Assembly (NCBI GenBank): GCA_026122225.1
Contig: JANEZZ010001900.1
Coordinates: 1,200,771 to 1,264,770 of the forward strand
Origin: Heloderma charlesbogerti
Taxonomy: Eukaryota; Chordata; Lepidosauria; Squamata; Helodermatidae
Direction of reading: 5' to 3'
Length of the DNA: 64,000 nucleotides
Shown in pieces: positions 55,330 to 64,000 of this stretch (positions are counted from its first letter, which is position 1; every line of letters begins with the position of its first letter). The notes under the pieces were generated by a model, which searched no databases, was not told the origin of the DNA, and saw only the letters and a program-made list of their open reading frames with translations. A program made the position numbers and the translations under genes.

Positions 55330-55940
55330 CTGAATTTTGGGTAATATTAAGCACACTGCTGAGAGGCCTCATTTTATACACTCTTGCGTCATAGACACAG
55401 GTATGGAGGACAGAAATGGGACTGAATGGAAGCCCTTTCATGACCACTATCCCTTAGAATGGTGGCATCAAACTCAGGTAAGTTGCAGGGCCAAACACTT
55501 CACCCAGCAGGTGCCCAGAGGAGTCCAGCAGAAGGACCGGTCACAAAAACCCTTGCAGTCCAACTCCGATGTGCTTTCCTTCTGCAGATTGCCTGCTGAA
55601 ATCACCAGTGCCACTGCTGCCCCAATTGTGAGCTCTCTTGTGCGGCTCCCATCTCTGTCCCAGCTAAGTCTCTTTCCCACATGCCACTGCTCACCTTCAA
55701 AATCTTATGTTCCAAAAGTGCTGCCAGCCAATTCAGCCAGCCTGAAAGTATCGTTCAAGCTTCCTTTGCCCCAGCCCCTGTCTCCAGGACACTGTCTGCC
55801 ACCCCTTTCTCCCTCAGTTGCAAAACCAGGAAAAGGGTAGATTTCACACTCTGTCTTTCTTGTCACCTGCACTGCTACTTTAAATGGAATGAGGGAGAAG
55901 GTGGTGCTGGGACTTGCAGTGGCAGCAATTGGTAGGACAA
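55330..55940. other. unassigned open-frame-rich segment
   Basis: A 167-codon plus-strand frame and shorter frames on both strands occupy this GC-richer block. The translation is Ser/Pro/Leu-rich without a domain. It may be the 5' part of a retroelement read in reverse. Not called as a gene. Confidence 0.25.
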
Positions 55941-56004
55941 TGTCTTTGACAACTTTGGGCCTTGCTTCTTAGTCTAGAACAGAGTAGAAGGTAGGCCACC
56001 AGTT

Positions 56005-56090
56005 GTTTGGGACTTCAGCTCCCAGAAGCCCCTGTCTGCATGGCCAATGGTCAGGAATGCTGGGAGTTGAAGTCCAAAAATCTGAAGATC
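56005..56090. mobile_element. short palindromic DNA element
   Basis: TTTGGGACTTCAGCTCCCAG pairs with CTGGGAGTTGAAGTCCAAA; related to the elements at 8.3 and 9.7 kb. Confidence 0.65.
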
Positions 56091-56094
56091 TACT

Positions 56095-58220
56095 TTCTGA
56101 ACTCCCCGGACTAGAAGATTGTTCAGGAATGGTTAGGTGTTTCAGTACATATTGGATCTGAGCCTGTGTTCAAATCTCTCATGAATTAATTTGAAGAAAT
56201 TACTATCTCTTATCCCCTTTTCACCCACAGTCAAGTGCATCCTAATTTCCCAAGTTGTGATGAGCAAACAAAAATATGGCAAAACACATGGAACACATAA
56301 TCTAAGGAAGAAATAAAATAGTATTTCTAGATACAGTATTTGAGAAATGGGAAATAAGTATCACTCCCAAGTTTTGGTTTCTATAGAAACAGCTTTAAAA
56401 AGAACGAGGGGAAAATATTTTGGATCTGTCATTGAAATACAGTTTTTCATTCTTGTACTTTCTAAGGAATTCCAAACAACAAAAAAATTGATCAGGAAGG
56501 TTAAGAATGTGGTAAAATGTAACATAGTTCAAATTCAAAGTAGGGTTCATGAAAGGCGTGTATGCATCAATATGTATATACCTCATTCAATGCAAAGGCA
56601 AGTGCACCTAACTTTGGAATGCATGATAAGTGCTATTGAAATCAATAGAGCTCATATGCACAGGATAAATGTCATTCCCACTGATTTCAAAGAGACATAG
56701 GTTCACCTAATGTTCTCTATGTTGTTCCCTTAATGTTTCCCAATGTGATCATTGTAACAATGGCCCATGTGTATCTGAAATGAAGTACTTCCTCCTGTGT
56801 TCTCCCTTAACTCTGTTCTGTTATTATTGGCACCTGTTTCAATCAGCACAAAATTTCAGCAATAAGCCAGTAATGGCTCTGGCCAATGGGTGTAACTAGT
56901 ATGTGGTACAATGAGAAAAGTTCAGTGGTGAGGACATGGCATTCTGTCAGAGTTTCCATTGCAAGGAATTTCGTAGGGGGTTTAAATATTAGTCTTAAAA
57001 TATTTTGGAACTGAGACCTTCTCACGCAAGATGCTTGGGGGTATTTGAAACTGGATAAAACATGTCACATAATGGGTTGCCTTTAATCTTGATTTTCCAT
57101 TATGCATATTGTGTACGCATTAGGTTGAAATTTAATTTGAAGGTCTTTTAAGAACTTTTCATGATTTATTTCACTGTTGACAAATTATTTATTCCTTAAT
57201 GCCAAAATAAGGGATTGTTTAGAAACGTTGCTGATTCCTTTTACTATGTTTTTGTTTTAAATGATGTTACATCCAACTACACTATGTAAATACCCTTAAT
57301 AAGTATGTCTCATTCCAGAAGTGCATCCATTGTAGATGCAAAAAGGCTCCATGCTCTCTGTGCTTTCTATAATAACTAGAACTTGGGGATGTTTGAAAAA
57401 TAATATAATCAAAATTGATATCACATCAGAACTAAATTTCAGAAAGCAGTACTTCTGTGTTTAATACATTAATCTCCACCTAGCTGATCTTTATCCTCTC
57501 ATCACTTTTCAAAGACAATTCCTTAACCTTTCCCCCTAAGATATTATACTGCATGGTAAATATAGGCTGGGATCCAAAGAGCCCAATGGCTTATATTTAC
57601 CCATGGACTTTCTGTGCTGATATTGGGTGAAAGAGAAACCTTTTCTTCTGTTTCATGGATCTCAGGAAGCAATCTTTTTCAAATCTAACCAAGTTTCATG
57701 AAACCAAGAAAAGCTGTCTTTTTCACCAGACAGCAGGGAACTGTGCAAATATTGGGCCCATGTTAGCAGAAGCTAAGATTGCTGCTGAGTGCAAATGACC
57801 TCTCCCTGCCCCAACACACAAATACTTTTCCTGCCCCATTTGCAAGCTGCAAAAATAGGGGGACTTTTCACCCATTTTTTGAGAGAGAGGCTGCGTTCAT
57901 GAGGCGGGAGTGCAAAATTCAGCAGTGCCACTCAGAGCTGGCAATTGACAGGCATACTTTTCCTGTCCTGAAGGCCCCTGGGTGCAATGTTGCATGATGA
58001 CATAGTAAAGCTCTTGGTGGAGCTTCTGGGAAACAAATGACAGCTGTCAGGCTGGGCTTTGCTTGCTGGTTTTGGTGCATTATGGTTTGTCCTTTGCAAT
58101 TGCATCTTGACTCCTGGTTTGGCTCTGTCCCCTCCCCAGTAACACCAGGCTTCTGGTTCCCAGCGCCTGGCTCCCCTCTGACAGCTGCCTATGGCTCAGC
58201 AATAACGCTGCCCTGTGTCA
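56095..58220. other. unassigned AT-rich sequence
   Basis: At 56,261 a short frame MSKQKYGKTHGTHNLRKK runs directly into TAA within AATAAA. It recalls the start of genes C and D but has no intron or second exon. The remainder shows no gene or repeat by eye. Confidence 0.4.
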
Positions 58221-58224
58221 GCTA

Positions 58225-58419
58225 GTGACTCCAGTTCCGGAGGGGCTGTGATCCCATTCAGGGTTTTAGTTACCATCAGCCAAAACTCTAATGGCGCTAT
58301 CCAAGGTGCTGAACCCTTTCCTGAAAATGGCTTCAGCACCTTGAATAGCACCATTAGAGTCTTGGCTGTTGGTAACTAAAACCCCGAATGGGATCACAGC
58401 CCCTCTGTACTAGAGTCAC
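58225..58419. repeat. 195-bp foldback element
   Basis: The left arm AGGGGCTGTGATCCCATTC, then GGGTTTTAGTTACCA and AAGGTGCTGAA, pairs with TTCAGCACCTT, TGGTAACTAAAACCC and GAATGGGATCACAGCCCCT. Almost the whole segment is self-complementary with a loop of about 10 bp near 58,320. Confidence 0.85.
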
Positions 58420-60040
58420 CAGCCACCAGTAACACTTCCACAGATATGGAGCTTTCTCCAGCTTTTTTCTTCTGGAAATTTTCTAGTGCATTAGTGTGAA
58501 TCTGATGCACAAGAATCAGGGGGGAAACTAGAAAAAAACTCTATTGAAAATTTGAGCCAGAAATTACTATACTTTCAACTTCCAAGAAAGGTTTGGGCGG
58601 GGGAGGGGGGATGAATATACCCAGAAAATGTTGTCGATATTATGAAATATCTTTACTGTGTAAGAGGTCACTATCTTTCAAGTAGGAAGAAAACCATAGG
58701 GTCATACAATGCTTAAAGACAGAGACACTAAAGAAAGTTTGCCATTTACGAGATTTAAGAATTATCATCAGAGGGAGGACAGAGGTTCACGAAAACAAAT
58801 GCTTATGGTGCAAGAGGAAACAAATGCTTTTCAAGGGATTATTAAACCAACCAAAACTAAATTAAGTTGTGGAGTATTTTATTAAACATTCCATTTTTAT
58901 TGGAATTCTTATTAACTGTTTGACACTAGACCAAGCAGGGGCACCCCTATTGTTACACAGAGTGAGCTGCAGCTGCTTTGGGGGTGTCATGAAAGGCCAG
59001 CAAATTGTTAGTGATTTAATTTATTGTTATTGTATTTTTACTACCAGGAATGGGAGAAGTGCTTGTGGGATTTTCTGTCTCAGGTGGCAACATAACTTGG
59101 TGGGCTGTTGATATTATGTGCATTTACTTGTGTGTGGGGGGCAGATTTGCTGTTCTGCCTGAGGCAGCAAAATGACTTTTTCCCTCTCCAGCATTTCAGC
59201 TTATAACATAGACTTTATTCTGTTCCATTGCTTGTAATTTCTCTGCACCTCTATGATGCTGTTTTCTTTTTACATGAAATTGTATATTCATTCCAATATA
59301 CATTATCATAACCTACTGAAATCATTCAATCTAGGCAATATGATTCAAGCTATTCAACTGAAAAGTGGCTTTACAGGAGACTGATCCCATTGTAAAGATG
59401 TAAACCTATCACCTAGCAGAGCTGGACATGCCTTGGTGTTCACTTTTTTCTGCTTTTCTCAAGGACAGTTTTCATAACCTTTTAACTCATTTTACGTTTG
59501 TCTCTCTGGCTGGTATATCTGAACACTCTGTCCACGTTTTTTAATCAGTCATCTTGCTCGAAACAAAATGTTTTGTCAGATGCCTTTGGCATTTTATGCC
59601 TTCCTAACCTCACTTAGACTTCACTATTGCCACATTCTAAGTGTATTTCTCAAATGTATTTATTTTCTCTTATCAGGGAAGGTAGCTGAGAGCTATAGGC
59701 ATGTATACATTATTCATAAGAGCACGTATAAAAACCTGTACTGAATCAATATGAGGTTTCTAATAACTCGTAGCCTTTCTGTTTGAGCTATTGGTCTATT
59801 CCAGCTCAAAAAGAGCTATTACTTTTAACTCCTTAAAAATATGTGGGAAACGATATTATTGATCCTTTACATTTCTGTTACTGCATAATTCACTTTCTAT
59901 CCTACTGAGTGGAGTATTTAATCTTTCCTGCAGAAAAGCCTATACCTCTGCCCTACAGAAATGCAGCTTGAGGCTATGCATGTTTAACCTGAAGTATCAC
60001 TGTATTCAGTGGGGCCTATTTCCAGGTAAATGTGCATAGA
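58420..60040. other. unassigned AT-rich sequence
   Basis: No gene or recognisable repeat beyond a G run near 58,600. Confidence 0.5.
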
Positions 60041-60044
60041 ATTG

Positions 60045-60235
60045 TAGGCATGTAGTCCAATCTTATGTAAGCTCACTCTGATGAGGCCCACTAAGTTCAG
60101 TGGGCCCTGCTCCCAAGTCTCTGTGCCTAGGAACTGCTGTGGAACTGCTGCATATGTTTACTTGGAAGAAAGACCCACCAAGTTCAGAGAGGCTTCCTCC
60201 CAGGTAAGTGTGCCTAGGATTGCAGACTTAGATAC
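60045..60235. mobile_element. pair of short DNA-transposon relics
   Basis: Two TAAGTTCAGTGGGCCCTGCT / GGTAAGTGTGCCTAGGATTG type units, ending GATTGCAGACTTA. Same group as 8.2, 18.3 and 53.3 kb. Confidence 0.55.
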
Positions 60236-60239
60236 TATG

Positions 60240-61270
60240 GCCCCAAGCCAACAACATATATTTCAGAATGTCAGCATGTATTTATTTTTTTAATCTTATA
60301 CGGAAGTGCTTTTCTTCACCCATAAATTTTTTGACACAGTTTCGGAATGTAATGTTTTACAATCCTTCCATCCTTATGCATGGCTGTTTGTTGCCTATTT
60401 ACAGTTATTACTTTTCTCACTGTGTGACTTCAGCACCATTAAAAACAACAACAACATAGGCTTCATTCTGAGGCAATGCCAGTCAGTCAGGGGTCACATA
60501 GACAGCATGACAACATCACCATGTAGCCAACAAGATGTGGCTACATGATGATGTCACAAAGCCAAACCAAGTGAGGGCAATGCCTCCTGACCTATTTTCA
60601 TTGCTCACCACCAGTAAGTAATAAGATGAAAGTATGTTTTGAATATTACAAATTATATTACATATAAATAACATTCAAGATTCTAAATCTCTATTTGCCA
60701 TAGCAGCAGAGATAAAATACAGAGATTCAGAACATATATCCATGAGGTCATAATAGTTAAACCATGAAAGCATTGTTCTCATGAGTTTTTTTCTTTAAAA
60801 TCGTGGGTTTTGGTTTGTTTGATAACGTTGCTTATTGAATTATTAATTGAGGAAGCTTATTTTGTTCTTTGTGTCTGTGCAACTTTGGGTCTAGAAAAAG
60901 GACCTTCCTATTATATAAGGCCAGTTGATATATAGGACTAAAACAGGCTAGATTACTCATTTAAACAGGAAGATATGCAAAACCACCACCACCACCACCA
61001 CCACCAAACCCTGTTTATATTTTATAGAAGCTATGGGAACGGCAGTTTCTGTAAAACTTTGGAATAAATTAAGATACAATGGCTGCATCAGCCTTCCCAC
61101 CTATCTACTCACAGCAAATTCAAAACATGCATGCTTCCAACCCCCTCCCCACAATATTTGGAACTTTATATCTGTGTAGAACATAGCCAAATGTGAAAGG
61201 GCCCTCAGAAGCCAAATAACTGAGCACCCTTCATCTGGCACCATCAACACCCTTTCATTTCCTTTGATGA
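60240..61270. other. unassigned sequence with (ACC)n run
   Basis: (ACC)n at about 60,981-61,006. No gene seen. Confidence 0.5.
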
Positions 61271-61274
61271 GGAA

Positions 61275-62345
61275 GCAGCATTGCTTTCATTTCCTCTGAT
61301 GAGAATGAGCAAGAGAGTGCCAAATCCAGGGTTTGCTAGACATGTCCCATGTGTCCCTGTCCCACAACCTCCCTACTCCATTAGCAGAGCCAGAGATGCG
61401 ATGCAGGGAGACACAACTGAGCTGCCAGCCCAGCTTGGCAAAACTGGCTGGCACTGCTCTCTAGTCTCTATACCACCAGTAAAGCCAAAGCTGCAGAGGA
61501 GAGATCGTGTTTGGAGACCAGCAGGGAAGAGCTTTTTCACCTGATCTGCCCCCTGCCTGGGGCCCTTATAAGCAGCTGTTGCTTGGGAGGCATCGCTGCA
61601 AGGGAGAGTGTGTGTCTGGAAACTATTAGGGGCGAGCTTTCCCACCTGCTCTGCCTCACCCACACACCCCCGGCCTGGGACCCTTATGCAGAAGCTGCTG
61701 TCTGGACAGCAGTTGTCCTTTGGGTGGCTGCTCAAGGGGCAATGGCCCTTGGGGAATGGGTTACCCCTGTTTTCTTTTAAAATTTCAGGGAAACTGTTTT
61801 CTTTTTCTTTTCTTTTAAGGCTGGGAGAAGGATGTGTTTGAGCTGTAAGCTTTTTTTTTTAAAGATGGCCCTGAGATTACTGAGCTATTGCTGCCTTAAG
61901 CTCTTGTAAGTTGTATTTTCTTCTGTGTTAAACTTTGGGAGCTGCTTTGGGAGCTTAGAAATAAACTACAATCTAACAAGGCTGGGGAGAGGCAGGAACA
62001 GGGAGAAAAGGACACAGTTTCACTAGCAAATTATGGGTGCTCTCTCTCTCTCTCTCTCTCTCTGTCTGACAGGAGGGCAGCTGCCAAGGCATCATCCTCA
62101 GCTGGGGCAGACGAAGGAGAAGCATCCTCAACAGTAGCAGAAACAGTGACCAGCAAGATGAGGGAGCAGGAGCTTCAGACCCCTCACCCTCTTCTCTCCA
62201 GGCTCACCAGAGCTGGAATTCCAAGCCTGAACCAGGCGGGATGTCTAACTCAAATGAAGGGATGCTTGAGGAGGACCCAAGAGCAAAGTCTGCCAGCCTC
62301 TTATAAGGAGAAAGACTGCTGAAGAGACTCAAAGTAATGGAACGA
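61275..62345. other. possible LTR-like or promoter-like segment
   Basis: GC-richer block with two CCCTTATAAGC / CCCTTATGCAG sites (61,563 and 61,681), repeated GGAAGAGCTTTTTCACCTG / GGCGAGCTTTCCCACCTG units, AATAAA at about 61,961 and a (CT)n run at 62,041-62,064. The order promoter-like then poly(A)-signal resembles an LTR, but no TG...CA ends, primer site or coding region were identified. Confidence 0.3.
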
Positions 62346-62349
62346 TGAG

Positions 62350-62812
62350 CCCCTGGCTTTCCAGTGGATTATTTTCTATTGGGATACTGGGGCTCTTCTC
62401 TCCCACTGTGGTCTTCTTGTATCCTTTCCCCTTTGTTTTTGTTGTTTATTTCTGGTGACCTTGGATCACATGCGTCAGGACCATCCCTGCAGAAGGACAG
62501 GCAAAGGCCTCTGCCACTTGGGTTCTGACCCCCAGTTAGGCCTCAACCTGCCTCTCCCTTTGTATCAAACAATCAGGAGCCACTCACCCTCTCCACACCA
62601 GGAGAGCAAATCCCTTGCTGCCCTGTACCATATGAAAGAATTCGTTCTTAAAGAATACCATTGCACTAATTTTGCTCCATCTCCTTTTTTGCAAATCTTT
62701 CACTGTAAATAGTACAAGAAGCAAATTGTAATTGAGGCCTTATCCCACAGTCTGATCTCCCCTGTCTAGTTCTTCACATCTTGTTTTTGTGTGCAAATTA
62801 TAGAGTATTATT
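62350..62812. other. unassigned sequence
   Basis: No gene recognised. It precedes the CR1 3' end. Confidence 0.4.
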
Positions 62813-62814
62813 AA

Positions 62815-63955
62815 AGTGAGGGGTGAGCAGCGAGGTGGCCAAGTTTGCAAATGGCACCAAATGATTCAGGGTGATGAAAACCCAAATGGATTGCAAAGAG
62901 CTCCAAAGGGGTCTCTCCAAACTGGGTAAATGGGCAACAAAATGGCAAATGTGGACCAATATAAATAAGTGTAAAGTGATGCACATTTTGGAAAATGGCC
63001 TAACTTCATATACAACCGATAGGGTTTGAGTTGGTGGTGACTGATCAGGAAAAGGATCTTGGAGTGGTGGAGAGGAGCTCAAAGAAAATGTTGACCCAGT
63101 GCATGGCAGCTGTGAAAAGGTTGAATTACATACTAGGAATCATTAGAAAAGAGATCATAAATAAAACTGCCAATATGTGACTACACTTGGAATACTGTTT
63201 ACAGTTCTGGTCACTGCACCTTAAAAAGGATACTGCAGAGCTGGGGAACATGCAGAGAAGGGCAGCCAACAAGATCAGGAGGGTGAAGCTATTCTGTGCC
63301 AAAAGTTAGCTGGGAACATTTTCAGCACATTCATGGAAACTTATGGGGGGGGGGTTGGAATGTGGTGAGAAAAAACCATAATCAGTGGGGTGGAGAAATG
63401 TGTAGAAGTTTTGGGGGCAGTGAACTTACACTTAACGCTGGGTAGAAGAGGCTTTCTTCTGCCTGTCTCTTTCTTCTTTTTTAAATACATTTTGCTGCTG
63501 TGGCAAGTGTTGGCTGTGCTCCTTGCCTGCGCTGGGGCCACCCCCACCACCGATGACACCTCTATGGAAGGACATGAGGAATGAGAAAAGATTGAAGGAG
63601 TTGGGTATGTTTAGCCTGGAGAAGAGATAATTAAGGGGTTAAATGATAGCCATCTTCAAATATCTGAAGGACTGTTAAATAGATGATGGGGCAAATTTGT
63701 TTTGTCAGTCCCAAGGATAGGACTCAAACTAGTGGGCTCAAGAAAAGTGATTTAGACTAAACATTAGAAATAACTTCCTGACAGTGCAAGCTGTTTGACA
63801 GACTGCCCCACAAGGTGGTGGACTCTCTTTCAGTAGAAGTTTTTAAGCAGAGGCTGGATGGCCACCTATCAGGGATAGTGTAGTAGTGGATTTCCTGCAT
63901 CAGCATGGGCTTGGACTAGATGACCTTTAAGGACACTTCCAAATGTATGATTGTA
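62815..63955 (+). mobile_element. CR1-clade LINE 3' region, interrupted
   Basis: Recognisable CR1-type sequence: GTGGCCAAGTTTGCAAATGG near 62,837, CTACACTTGGAATACTGTTT near 63,181, AGAAGGGCAGCCAACAAGAT near 63,255, then TTTAGCCTGGAGAAGAGAT near 63,610, ACAGACTGCCCCACAAGGTG near 63,798, TTTTAAGCAGAGGCTGGATG near 63,840 and TTGGACTAGATGACCTTTAA near 63,911. The block 63,300-63,590 does not fit and looks inserted or replaced. Frames are fully broken. Confidence 0.75.
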
Positions 63956-64000
63956 TAGCATATTATGATGTAACACTTTTCCAAGACCTTTGTTGGGGGA

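Noticed and set aside
55337..55840. 167-codon plus-strand frame
   Set aside because: No recognisable domain, Ser/Pro/Leu low complexity, overlapping frames on both strands and no splice or promoter support.
56261..56320. MSKQKYGKTHGTHNLRKK short frame ending in AATAAA
   Set aside because: Only 18 residues, no intron or second exon, moderate basicity; probably chance, though recorded as a possible relic.
63341..63559. Minus-strand frame with MYLKKKKETGRRKPLL, resembling a basic nuclear protein
   Set aside because: It lies in a block interrupting a CR1 LINE; the Lys run comes from an A-rich stretch and there is no TATA box, phase-1 donor or second exon.
1..64000. CRISPR arrays, bacterial operons, tRNA genes
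   Set aside because: No regularly spaced direct repeats of CRISPR type, no operon layout and no complete tRNA cloverleaf; tRNA-like boxes belong to SINEs.

Overview
The window looks like a piece of a squamate reptile (lizard or snake) chromosome. Evidence for this is the mix of repeats: a RTE-BovB LINE, L2- and CR1-clade LINEs, tRNA-derived SINEs of the type common in squamates, 5S-rRNA-derived repeats, and many short hAT- and Harbinger-type DNA elements. There are no operons, bacterial features or exogenous viral genes. Nearly all long open frames are repeat-derived or chance, so real genes had to be found from short exons and splice sites.

Positions 1-13,019. The only deeply conserved gene seen is the first coding exon of TLL1 (tolloid-like 1, a secreted BMP1/tolloid astacin metalloprotease) on the minus strand at 12,869-13,019, inside a CpG island of about 12.3-14.2 kb. 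Everything to its left is TLL1 intron 1, filled with transposon remnants; no second TLL1 exon was recognised.

Positions about 14,000-38,500 are upstream (5') flank of TLL1. They contain repeats, a 5'-truncated BovB (26.6-28.6 kb), a decayed L2 (29.9-31.9 kb), a hAT element with another L2 piece nested in it (31.96-32.83 kb), and MITEs. Two weak relic candidates for the gene family below lie at 22.5 kb and 25.9 kb.

Positions 38,600-54,900 hold the main discovery: four tiny two-exon genes for very basic proteins of 48-55 residues, resembling sperm protamines and transition nuclear proteins. They are gene A (minus, 38,762-39,059), gene B (plus, 43,430-43,785, protamine-like), gene C (plus, 48,978-50,128) and gene D (plus, 54,509-54,831). 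All four have one phase-1 intron, a first coding exon of 103-118 nt, a second of 44-53 nt, a TATA-like box 95-150 nt before the ATG, an 8-10 codon upstream ORF in the predicted leader, and a poly(A) signal 48-166 nt after the stop. A and D share a Tyr-Tyr-Tyr motif encoded by exon 2; C and D share an almost identical start. I infer a tandemly expanded spermatid nuclear basic protein cluster that replaces histones during sperm chromatin condensation. In mammals the PRM1/PRM2/TNP2 cluster and TNP1 are elsewhere, so a cluster beside TLL1 is unexpected.

Positions 55,000-64,000 contain no recognised gene: a 195-bp foldback, MITEs, a possible LTR-like or promoter-like segment (61.3-62.3 kb) and the 3' end of a CR1 LINE. 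Between genes C and D are two striking inverted-repeat structures: a hAT-like element carrying four internal hairpins (50,978-51,791) and a 1.2-kb near-complete palindrome carrying 5S-rRNA-like sequence in both arms (51,821-53,055).

All identifications are by eye; no alignment, expression or database check was possible.
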